DNA from: Bacteroidaceae bacterium
Lineage (GTDB): Bacteria > Bacteroidota > Bacteroidia > Bacteroidales > Bacteroidaceae
Assembly (NCBI GenBank): GCA_017455585.1
Contig: JAFSZU010000153.1
Span: forward strand, 1-39,541
Direction: 5' to 3'
DNA: 39,541 nucleotides
In this document: piece after piece, positions 26,331 to 33,611 of the stretch
Position numbering within the stretch: position 1 is the stretch's first letter
Layout of the letters: every line of letters begins with the position of its first letter
Translations under genes and position numbers: made by a program
The notes under the pieces: model-generated
The model's input: the letters and a program-made list of their open reading frames with translations, nothing else
What the model was told of the DNA's origin: nothing
Databases searched by the model: none

Positions 26331-26491
26331 AAGACCCACCCCCAACCCCTCCCGTGAGGGGAGGGGAGAGGGCTGGCGCGTCGTAGGAGGTTGTAGGGTC
26401 ATTGTTTATGGGGTTAGAGATTATTGTTCAATAAAAGTATGCTATTCTTGAAAGGTGCCACCCTCCTCTGAAGGAGGAGCGGGGAGGGGGA
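26331..26491. repeat. REPIN-like inverted pair filling the permease-ATPase gap
   Basis: The left half (26331-26374) reads AAGACCCACCCCCAAC, hairpin CCCCTCCC-GTGA-GGGGAGGGG (26346-26366). The right half (26441-26491) begins GCTATTCTTGAAAGGT, identical to that at 4816-4831, then a CCTCC/GGAGG hairpin and GCGGGGAGGGGGACT. It ends one base before the permease stop codon, as the 4699-4870 element ends next to the ROK kinase stop. Confidence 0.8.
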
Positions 26492-26492
26492 C

Positions 26493-28847
26493 TTATTCTT
26501 TTTTCAAATACTCCACAGGATTATCACAGGCTACGCGGCGCGTCTGGATGAACACGACGGCGGCGATGACGAGGAGGACAAAGAGGGCATCGGCAGCGAA
26601 GACGTTCCACGTCAGCGCGACCTTGTAGGCGAATTGCTGCATCAGCAGCGTACTGAGATACCAGCCCAAGGCCATGCCGACGACGATGGAGGGCAGGGCG
26701 ATGAGGGCGATGCTGCGGCCGAACAGCAGCTGCACCTCGCCCACGGTGGCTCCTACGACCTTGCGGATGGCCAGTTCGCGCGAGCGGCGCTGCACCTCGT
26801 CGCGGACGTAGCCGATGAGTCCGATGAGGGTGATGAGCAGCGCGGCGATGCAACCAATCATGACGAGGTCGCGCGTGTGCTGCGTCTCCTGATACTGGTC
26901 GGCCATCTCGTTGGAATAAAGCTTCACGTTCAGCTCGGCATCGGGGTAGAGGCGGTTGCAGAGTTGCTGCACAGCCGCGAGGTTCTCAGGCGTGATGCTT
27001 TGAAGTTTCATCATGATATAGTGCGTGAAGACGTTGCCGTTGACAACCATGATGGGGCGCTCCTCGCGAGACACCAGCGACCCAAGCGTGAAGTTCTTCA
27101 CCACACCTACGACGGTCAGGGGATACTGGGTTCCCAACGAAGAGTTGACGAATTGCCGGCCTACGACGTCGTCTATGCCTGCCACATTTTTCATCTTCTC
27201 GGCGAAATGCTCGTCCACCAGCATCTCCGGCTGCCAACCTTGATGGTTCAGGCGCTCGAAGTCGCGGCCATGGACGATCTGCAGCCCCATCGTTTCCACC
27301 AATCCGCTCTCGGCAAAGAACATGTTGGCACAATTGAAAACTTCCTGCGGGTTGCCCGGCACGAGCACGTTGTCGCCGCTCTGCCGCTCGCAGAAGAGCG
27401 AGTAGGCAGCAGCTGTCTTCGCTATGCAGGGCAGGTTCTCTATCTCACGGGCCAGCGAATAGATGGAGTCGCCGTGGAGGGCGGAGACGTTGACGTAGGC
27501 CACCTTGTCATATTGATAGCCCATGTCCGTGGAGAGCATGAAGTCGTACTGCCGATAGATGGTGGTGAGCACGCAGAGCAGCATCGTCGAGAGCACAAAC
27601 TGGAAGGCCAGCAGCGACAGCTTCCACACGCGCTTGCTCTCGCTGTACAGGCGGTAGGCATAGGTCAGCGGGATGCGCGAGTAGATGGCGCCTGGCAAGA
27701 TGCCGCAGCAGAGCAGCACGATGATGCCGACCGCGAGCAGTAGAGCGAAGGTCTGCCGCGAGAAGAGCGTCGTGACGCTGACGCCCAGCAGGTCGCGCGT
27801 CAGGTCCCGTCCGGCATAAAGCAGCAGTGCCATCAGGGCAAGGGCCACCAGCAGGTGAAGGGCCGCTTCGCCGATAGAGCCGATGAAAAACTCCCGATTG
27901 GGGGCACCGAGTACCTTGCGCACCGCCACCTGGCGGGCACGGCCAACGAGCGAGCTGATGACGACGAGAATGTAGTTCATCACTGCCGTGAAGAGCATCA
28001 CCAGGGCCACGACGCCGAGGATGATACAGGTGGTGCGCACAGTGGTGTCCTTCATGCGGTTGCCAGCGACGCTTTCCAGTTCAATGCCGGCGTCGATGCA
28101 GCCAACTTGTTTCAGGTTATCCCACGGCAGAATACGCTGCAGCAGCTGCTTGACCTCGCCACGCACTTTATCCATGTCGGCATCGCTGCGCAGACGCACA
28201 TACGAGTGATAGCGGTCGTTACCCACCAGATTCTCGGTGCCGTCCCAGGCGTAGGTGCCGACCGAGGGCATCGACATGAGAATGTCGAAGCGCGCGAAGG
28301 TGGAGTTCTCGGGATAGTCCTCATAGACGCCGCAGATGGTCATCGGCTTCTGCGGCGCCGAGGCGAAGCAGAAGGTCTGGCCCACCGCCTCGCCGCCCAT
28401 CTTCTCGCTCAGACTACGGCTGATCATGCATTGTCCGGCAGTGGAGAGGATCTGCCTGGCATCGCCCAGCAGTGTCCTTGTGGCGAAGATGTTGAAGAAG
28501 CAGGAATCGGCAAAAACGGCTTGCTCGAAGTAGTGCCGGCTACCGTCCTCCAGCGTCAGTTTCTCGTCGCCGAACTGCGCGGTATAGCGTGTGGCCGTCA
28601 CCACCTCGGGTATCCCCTGTGCCAGCACCGGTGCGATGCCGCCCGACGTGGAGCCGTGCTGCTGAGGTTCTTCGCCAGTACGTTGGAAGGTTTCATGCAG
28701 CTCATACACGTGTTCCTTATCTATGATGCAGCTATCGTAGTTGTGCTCCAGCTGCACCTTGGCCACCAGCACCAGCCCCACGGTCAGTCCGACTGTCAGC
28801 GACGTAATCTTGATGAAGGCTCCCTGGCCTCTAACGAATGGATTCAT
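26493..28847 (-). CDS. FtsX/MacB-type ABC transporter permease
   Basis: Membrane subunit of a mechanotransmitting ABC transporter; substrate unknown (lipoprotein, peptide or small-molecule export or envelope stress are possible). The 784 residues show the duplicated Bacteroidetes architecture: an N-terminal membrane helix (about 12-32), a MacB-like periplasmic domain (about 40-270), an FtsX core with three helices (about 280-410), a second membrane helix, a second periplasmic domain (about 440-650) and a second FtsX core (about 665-775) including ELAIRKVVGATVGEVQLLF. The start follows a consensus promoter box at 28902-28909. The ATPase follows after 180 bp. The promoter region is shared, head to head, with the mutS-like gene. 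Confidence 0.9.
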   Translation of the reverse strand: MNPFVRGQGAFIKITSLTVGLTVGLVLVAKVQLEHNYDSCIIDKEHVYELHETFQRTGEEPQQHGSTSGGIAPVLAQGIPEVVTATRYTAQFGDEKLTLEDGSRHYFEQAVFADSCFFNIFATRTLLGDARQILSTAGQCMISRSLSEKMGGEAVGQTFCFASAPQKPMTICGVYEDYPENSTFARFDILMSMPSVGTYAWDGTENLVGNDRYHSYVRLRSDADMDKVRGEVKQLLQRILPWDNLKQVGCIDAGIELESVAGNRMKDTTVRTTCIILGVVALVMLFTAVMNYILVVISSLVGRARQVAVRKVLGAPNREFFIGSIGEAALHLLVALALMALLLYAGRDLTRDLLGVSVTTLFSRQTFALLLAVGIIVLLCCGILPGAIYSRIPLTYAYRLYSESKRVWKLSLLAFQFVLSTMLLCVLTTIYRQYDFMLSTDMGYQYDKVAYVNVSALHGDSIYSLAREIENLPCIAKTAAAYSLFCERQSGDNVLVPGNPQEVFNCANMFFAESGLVETMGLQIVHGRDFERLNHQGWQPEMLVDEHFAEKMKNVAGIDDVVGRQFVNSSLGTQYPLTVVGVVKNFTLGSLVSREERPIMVVNGNVFTHYIMMKLQSITPENLAAVQQLCNRLYPDAELNVKLYSNEMADQYQETQHTRDLVMIGCIAALLITLIGLIGYVRDEVQRRSRELAIRKVVGATVGEVQLLFGRSIALIALPSIVVGMALGWYLSTLLMQQFAYKVALTWNVFAADALFVLLVIAAVVFIQTRRVACDNPVEYLKKE

Positions 28848-28901
28848 TTTTGGTATTTACGATTTAACGATTTACTATTTATCATTTGAATGTTTCTGGT
28901 G

Positions 28902-28909
28902 CAAAGGTA
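28902..28909 (-). promoter_or_regulatory. Promoter -7 box for the ABC permease-ATPase pair
   Basis: The minus strand reads TACCTTTG, with TTGG 20 bp upstream. The box is part of GAAAGTGCGTACCTTTG (complement of 28902-28918), which is repeated on the plus strand at 29029-29045. Confidence 0.75.
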
Positions 28910-29013
28910 CGCACTTTCTGCTATTCCCTCCAAGAGCCACGCCCCACTTTCTGCCTCCCGCCACCTAAAAACGTCTAAAAATTTGACACTCTTTGCACCT
29001 TTCCTCTCAAAAG

Positions 29014-29045
29014 TTTGCTCGGTTCACGGAAAGTGCGTACCTTTG
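29014..29045 (+). promoter_or_regulatory. Consensus promoter of the mutS-like gene
   Basis: TTTG (29014-29017), 20-bp spacer, TACCTTTG (29038-29045). The last 17 bases, GAAAGTGCGTACCTTTG, are identical to the minus-strand promoter of the ABC pair. Confidence 0.85.
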
Positions 29046-29201
29046 GCCAGATTTTAAGTTGAACCTTAAATTTGTCCACATTATGAGTAAGGTGCTTATC
29101 AACAGGAGCTTGGCCGCATCCCTAAAGGATGTGTCCTGTTCTGCTTCTGCACATTCATTAGGTGTGCATCGGCCATGTTGAGCATCAAACTATGTGAATC
29201 G

Positions 29202-31043
29202 ATGGACACGAATAATCTCAGGGACTTTTATGGTGACAAAGCGGCTGCGCTGAGGCAGGAGGTGGCGGTGCTGCGGCAGCGGACACGCGGCTTTGTGGTG
29301 GGAGAGCTGGTCGCTTTCGGCATGGCTGTGGCACTGATCATCATGTGGATGGCGACGGATGCAGGGTGGACGTTGCTGGTCGTGGCGGCAGTGGCCGTAG
29401 GCATCTATCTGTGGGTCCGAAGCCGTGATGTGCGCAGTTCCGACCGTCTGGAGACGTGCGAAGGACTGCTCCGTGTCTATGAAGGCGAACTGGCAGCACT
29501 CGACGGCGACTTCTCGCGCTTCGACGACGGCAGCCGCTATGCCGACCCGCACCATGCGTTCACCACGGACCTGGATGTCTTCGGCATGGAATCGCTCTAC
29601 CAGCGCATCGACCGCACTGCCACGACAGGCGGTGCCGACTGCCTCGCAGCAAGGCTGTCTGAGACGCGCGTGCCGACGGTGGAAGAGATCCAGCAAAGGA
29701 GAGAGGCCATCAATGCCCTGGCTTCGGATGAGCCGCTGCGGACGGCGTTCATGGCGCAGGGGACATCGGCAAGGGAACGGAATGCCACGGGCGGCTCCGC
29801 GCCGACAGGCAAGATCGACACCGCCGCCGTGCTGCGTGCCGTCACCGCCGTGCATGAACTCCACATCCCCGCCTTTGCCGCCACGGTTGCCGCCCTACTG
29901 CTGGCCCTGCTGCTCCTCGGAGGCTTCTATACGCTGCTGCTTGCCGCCATCCTCGGGTCCGTCGGCGCAGGCTCTGTGATGGCGTGGGCCATGCTCGAAG
30001 TCCTCATCGCCAGTATCCTCTTTGCCCGCCCCCTGCGGCAGACGAGCCGCGCCACAAACGGGATCCTGAAGTCGCTCAGAAGCTACAGGAAACTGATTCT
30101 CCTCTCTGCGCCTGAAGGGGAACAGGCATTCCGCGGCATCGAACGTATCGTGGCCAGTATAGACCGCCGCAACGAGTTCTGGATTCTCATCTCCAACGCC
30201 CTGTTCCTCAGCGACCTCTTCATCGTGCGCCGCTTCCTGCAATGGCGGCAGCGTTACATGAGCCGTCTGCCCGAATGGATAGATGAAGTGAGCTGTTTCG
30301 ATGCCCTCGTATCCTTAGCCACCTTCCGCTTCAACCACCCCGAGGCCACGGATGCCGAGGTCATCGCCGCGCCGTCCGTCGTCTTCGAGGCCGAGGGGCT
30401 GTGGCATCCCTTCCTCGGTGCCGGGGCCGTGCGCAACAACTTCCGCCTCGACGACGGCCACTACTACATCATCACGGGTGCCAACATGGCAGGAAAGAGC
30501 ACCTTCCTGCGCACGGTGGGCATCAATGTCCTGCTGGCGCGCTGCGGCCTGCACGTCTTTGCCGAGCACCTGCGCCTCTCGCCCTTCGCCCTGTTCACCT
30601 CCATGCGCACCACCGATGACCTCCAGCACGGCATCTCCTACTTCAACGCCGAGCTGCTGCGCCTGCAACAGCTCCTCCAATCGGTTTCTCGCGGTTTCCC
30701 CGCGAGAACCGTCCACTCCCTCTCCGCCCCCTCTTCCCACACCCTCATCATCCTCGACGAAATCCTCAAGGGAACCAACTCCCTCGACAAGCTCAACGGC
30801 TCCCGCCTCTTCCTCGAAGCCGTCAGCGCGCTCCCCGTCACAGGCATCATCGCCACCCACGACCTCGAACTCTCCCGCATGGCCGACGAGCACCCCGACC
30901 GCTTCCACAACCACTGCTTCGAGATCCAGCTTGCCGACGACATCACCTACTCCTACCGCATCAGCCCCGGCGTGGCCCGCAACCAGAACGCCACCCACCT
31001 GCTCCGCCAGCTCCTGAGCACCTTGGGTTCCCGTCGCTCCTGA
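29202..31043 (+). CDS. Membrane-anchored MutS-like ATPase
   Basis: Has the ATPase of mismatch-repair MutS but not its mismatch-recognition domain; the role is not established. The ATG at 29202 (MDTNNLRDFYGDKAAALRQE) is preferred over 29175. Residues about 30-75 form two membrane segments; two or more follow at about 215-275 (FAATVAALLLALLLLGGFY and beyond). A MutS core-like helical part leads to the ATPase: Walker A ITGANMAGKSTFLRTVG (about 424), SYFNAELLRLQQLL, and Walker B TLIILDEILKGTNSLDK (about 513). Oddity: SVSRGFPARTVHSLSAPSSH just before Walker B is encoded by a hairpin-containing stretch that related proteins usually lack. It is divergent from the ABC permease with a matching promoter. 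Confidence 0.85.
   Translation: MDTNNLRDFYGDKAAALRQEVAVLRQRTRGFVVGELVAFGMAVALIIMWMATDAGWTLLVVAAVAVGIYLWVRSRDVRSSDRLETCEGLLRVYEGELAALDGDFSRFDDGSRYADPHHAFTTDLDVFGMESLYQRIDRTATTGGADCLAARLSETRVPTVEEIQQRREAINALASDEPLRTAFMAQGTSARERNATGGSAPTGKIDTAAVLRAVTAVHELHIPAFAATVAALLLALLLLGGFYTLLLAAILGSVGAGSVMAWAMLEVLIASILFARPLRQTSRATNGILKSLRSYRKLILLSAPEGEQAFRGIERIVASIDRRNEFWILISNALFLSDLFIVRRFLQWRQRYMSRLPEWIDEVSCFDALVSLATFRFNHPEATDAEVIAAPSVVFEAEGLWHPFLGAGAVRNNFRLDDGHYYIITGANMAGKSTFLRTVGINVLLARCGLHVFAEHLRLSPFALFTSMRTTDDLQHGISYFNAELLRLQQLLQSVSRGFPARTVHSLSAPSSHTLIILDEILKGTNSLDKLNGSRLFLEAVSALPVTGIIATHDLELSRMADEHPDRFHNHCFEIQLADDITYSYRISPGVARNQNATHLLRQLLSTLGSRRS
30682..30711. repeat. GC-rich hairpin inside the mutS-like gene
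   Basis: CGGTTTCTCGCGG (30682-30694) pairs with CCGCGAGAACCG (30700-30711) with one bulged T; loop TTTCC. It lies in frame just before Walker B. Confidence 0.8.
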
Positions 31044-31110
31044 CAAATCCCACAAAACAGCCAGCCATGCAACATGCCGCAGGCGTGTCTTCTGGCACAT
31101 TCACCCACGC

Positions 31111-31187
31111 GTGTTGATTATTCGGTCATGATGGATTGATTATTCCATCATGACCGAATAATCATTCCATCATGATGGAATAATCAA
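31111..31187. repeat. Array of three 18-bp palindromes, 22-bp period (copy 2)
   Basis: Units start at 31120, 31142 and 31164: ATTCGGTCATGATGGATT, ATTCCATCATGACCGAAT, ATTCCATCATGATGGAAT. A 20-bp perfect inverted repeat pairs 31116-31135 with 31144-31163. Spacing and frame equal copy 1, but the CCA/CGG variants are in a different order. Confidence 0.9.
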
Positions 31188-31198
31188 TCCTATCGCAC

Positions 31199-31256
31199 GT
31201 GAGACTCAATTCATGTAGTTAAACGACTTTTGTTAACTACATGAATTGAGTCTCAC
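31199..31256. terminator. 24-bp perfect hairpin between convergent genes, possible terminator
   Basis: Arms 31199-31222 (starting GTGAGACTCAATTCATG) and 31233-31256 (ending ATGAATTGAGTCTCAC) are perfect complements around the loop ACGACTTTTG. There is no flanking T-run, so intrinsic termination is uncertain, but its position equals that of the terminator at 18348-18419. Confidence 0.6.
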
Positions 31257-31346
31257 GATAAGGGTTGACCCGATCAAATTAAATGCTTACTTCACGTTGA
31301 CTCTGTGTAATTCGTGTGAAGAAGAAAGAATGGTTGTCTCGCAGAA

Positions 31347-33425
31347 TTACAGCTGGTACTCCAGCATGATGAAGGTGTAGGGCTGGAGGTCAAGGGTGAA
31401 CTTCTTCTGGGCGTCGATGGTTTCTGTCTGGGGAGCAATGGGTTGTGCGTCGTAGTTGTTCTCGGCGTCGGGTGCACCGGTGAGGACGGTCTTGACGGCC
31501 TGCTGCTTGATGGGGAAGCGGCTGAGGTTGATGTCGGCCTTCTTGGCCTCGGCACCGGCGTTGCAGAGCTTGACGTAGAGGCGGCGTGTCTTCACGTTGA
31601 GGACGACGCTCTGTCCGTAGTGGCTGTCCTTGGCGGGCTGCACCACCTTCTTGGCATCGCCGTCGAAGCGCACACAGTCGCCGTAGTAGTACTGCCCGGC
31701 TGACTGTCCGAAGAGCTGCTGGACGTAGTAGCTGCAGGTGAGGAACGGGCGCTCGTTGTCGAAGTAGATGAGGTCGGGGTTCCAGTTGGTGGCTTCCTTG
31801 CGGGCGAAGAGGGGCGCGTAGGAGGTCATGGCCACCACGTCGCCGTTGCGCTCCACGTGGAGGAGGTAGAGGCCCTCTGCCAGCGCGTCGATGAGTTTCT
31901 TGTCCTTGGCGGCATACTCGCCCAGATAGACCTTGGTCTTGCGGCCGCGCGGATAGTCGTCATACTGGCGCTGGTTCAGGAAGTAAGTGTTGGGCTCATA
32001 GTAGTGCTCATCCAGGATGGGCATGCCCAGTTCCTCGGCGATACGCCATCCGTTGTCGAAGTCGGGGTTGCCCTTGTGCGAGCCGGGACCGGCTGTTCCC
32101 ACAATGACGATCTCGGGATGTGCAGCCACGATCTTCTTATACATATACTTGAAGCGTTCCTCGAACTCCGGCGAGATCTTCTCCTCGTTGCCGATACCCA
32201 GATACTTCAGACCGAAGGGAGCGGGGTGCCCGGCGTCGGCGCGCATCTTGGCCCACTTGTTGGTGGCAGGGTCGCCGTTGGCCCAGTCGATGAGGTCCAG
32301 TGCATCCTGCACCCACTCGTCCATCTGGCTCATGGGCACCACGTCCTGTGCCTGACCTTTCATGCCCCAACCGCCGTTGGTTCCCTGGCAGCTCACGCCG
32401 CAGGGCAGGATGGGCACGGGCTGCATGCCCAGGTCCTCGCAGAACTGGAAGTACTCATAGTATCCGAGACCCATGGACTGGTGGTAGCCCCACGTGTTCT
32501 TCAGCGAACGGCGTTGCTCTTTCGGACCGATAGTGGTCTTCCAGTGATAGGTGTTCCAGAAGCCGTCGCCGCCGCCATGCACCACACAGCCGCCGGGGAA
32601 GCGCATGAACTTGGGTTGCAGGTCGGCCAGTGCCTGTGCCAGGTCGCGGCGCAGACCGTGACCCTTATAGGTGTCCTGCGGCATGAGCGACACCTGGTCA
32701 ATATCCAGCTCGCCCGTGTTGAGCACCAGGATCTGCAGGACGGCGTTCTTGCAATCCTCGGAAGGGGTGAGCACGGCTTCATATTTTTTCCAGTCGGGAG
32801 AACCGACTGGCACGGACACAGTGGCCTCGGCCAGCAGCTTCAGGTCCTTGCCCCAGCCCTGCGGCTGTCCCAGCACGACGCGCACCTGCTTGGCGGCACC
32901 GATGTTGCGCAGGAAGGCCGAGAAGTTGTACTTGGCTCCGGCCTTGACGCTGATGCCGTCGAAGCCGCCGTTCTCCAGTCCGAAGCCCTTCCAGCCGGCA
33001 TAGTCATAGAACTCCTTGACGCGCTCCACGCAGAGCCGCATGTAGGTGGGGTTGTTGGGGTGGATGGGGCTGTCCATGCGCACTTGCAGCGTGCCCAGTG
33101 AGTGCCCGGGCCGCACCTGTTTCCATGCCGTGCCGGGTCCCCAGCCGTCGCGCTCGGCAGGGCTGAACTCGAACGAGCCGTTTTGCAGCAGCTCGGCATA
33201 GAGGCCGCCGTCGGCAGAGCTGCTGATGTCCTCGAAGAAAATGCCTATCAGCTCATCGCTGATGGCCTTGCCGCCTTTCGGGGCAGACATGGGTCGCTGT
33301 GCGCTGACAGAGAGCGCGGCTGTCAGGAGGACAGCACCAAGGATAAGTCGAGAGTTGAGAGTTCTCCAAGCGTGGAGCGTCCCGTTGGGCCGAGTGGAGA
33401 GTTGAGAGTTGAGAGTTCTTTTCAT
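31347..33425 (-). CDS. GH51 alpha-L-arabinofuranosidase, exported
   Basis: Releases arabinofuranose from arabinan or arabinoxylan, probably in the periplasm. The 692 residues contain GIFFEDISSSADGGLYAELL (about 64-83), a carbohydrate-binding-like insertion (about 135-240), the barrel with the acid/base Glu in YLGIGNEEKISPE (about 414) and the nucleophile Glu in PILDEHYYEP (about 472), and a C-terminal beta domain ending LQPYTFIMLEYQL. The N-terminus is odd: before the hydrophobic LILGAVLLTAALSVSAQ signal core lie about 25 residues (MKRTLNSQLSTRP and RTLNSRLI) made of ACTCTCA heptamers, so the n-region of the signal peptide is repeat-derived. Promoter at 33461-33494. No SusC/D genes flank it. 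Confidence 0.92.
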   Translation of the reverse strand: MKRTLNSQLSTRPNGTLHAWRTLNSRLILGAVLLTAALSVSAQRPMSAPKGGKAISDELIGIFFEDISSSADGGLYAELLQNGSFEFSPAERDGWGPGTAWKQVRPGHSLGTLQVRMDSPIHPNNPTYMRLCVERVKEFYDYAGWKGFGLENGGFDGISVKAGAKYNFSAFLRNIGAAKQVRVVLGQPQGWGKDLKLLAEATVSVPVGSPDWKKYEAVLTPSEDCKNAVLQILVLNTGELDIDQVSLMPQDTYKGHGLRRDLAQALADLQPKFMRFPGGCVVHGGGDGFWNTYHWKTTIGPKEQRRSLKNTWGYHQSMGLGYYEYFQFCEDLGMQPVPILPCGVSCQGTNGGWGMKGQAQDVVPMSQMDEWVQDALDLIDWANGDPATNKWAKMRADAGHPAPFGLKYLGIGNEEKISPEFEERFKYMYKKIVAAHPEIVIVGTAGPGSHKGNPDFDNGWRIAEELGMPILDEHYYEPNTYFLNQRQYDDYPRGRKTKVYLGEYAAKDKKLIDALAEGLYLLHVERNGDVVAMTSYAPLFARKEATNWNPDLIYFDNERPFLTCSYYVQQLFGQSAGQYYYGDCVRFDGDAKKVVQPAKDSHYGQSVVLNVKTRRLYVKLCNAGAEAKKADINLSRFPIKQQAVKTVLTGAPDAENNYDAQPIAPQTETIDAQKKFTLDLQPYTFIMLEYQL
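33350..33418 (-). repeat. Heptamer arrays within the GH51 signal-peptide region
   Basis: GAGTTGAGAGTT copies at 33350-33363 and 33399-33418 flank a 35-bp GC-rich link (AGCGTGGAGCGTCCCGTTGG). Translated on the minus strand as TLNSQLST and TLNSRL. Confidence 0.8.
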
Positions 33426-33460
33426 TGTTTATATGGTTAAATAAAAGATGAAATGCGGCG

Positions 33461-33494
33461 CAAAGATACATCTATTTCCCTAATCCTGCACAAA
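33461..33494 (-). promoter_or_regulatory. Promoter of the GH51 gene
   Basis: The minus strand reads TTTG (complement of 33491-33494), 22-bp spacer, TATCTTTG (complement of 33461-33468), 36 bp from the ATG. It is back to back with the promoter at 33509-33540. Confidence 0.75.
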
Positions 33495-33508
33495 ATGTTC
33501 CGAAAATA

Positions 33509-33540
33509 TTTCTGCCTTACATGCTTTTTGCCTACATTTG
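33509..33540 (+). promoter_or_regulatory. Promoter of the TIM-barrel gene
   Basis: TTTC (33509-33512), 20-bp spacer, TACATTTG (33533-33540), about 70 bp before the ATG at 33612. Confidence 0.7.
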
Positions 33541-33611
33541 TGCCCAGAAATCGCTACCCCCCCAATAACCCACAACCCTTACCCATCTAACCCCTAAACC
33601 CATCACCCCCT

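Larger units (their letters stand above)
28848..29201. other. 354-bp divergent promoter region
   Basis: No gene with family support. It holds the permease promoter (28902-28909, minus), the mutS-like promoter (29014-29045, plus), a 17-bp inverted repeat covering both -7 boxes, and a transcribed leader (about 29052-29201) with a stem AACAGGA/TCCTGTT and a 32-codon frame at 29083-29181. Confidence 0.7.
31044..31346. other. 303-bp convergent intergenic region: palindrome array and long hairpin
   Basis: No gene. After the mutS-like stop come CTTCTGGCACATTCACCCAC (31089-31108), the three-palindrome array, a short link, and a long perfect hairpin (31199-31256). The last 90 bp before the GH51 stop show nothing recognisable. 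The arrangement repeats that at 18104-18428. Confidence 0.8.

Noticed and set aside
31857..33101. Antisense frame (414 codons) opposite GH51
   Set aside because: Shadow of a clear GH51 gene with catalytic motifs; no independent support.
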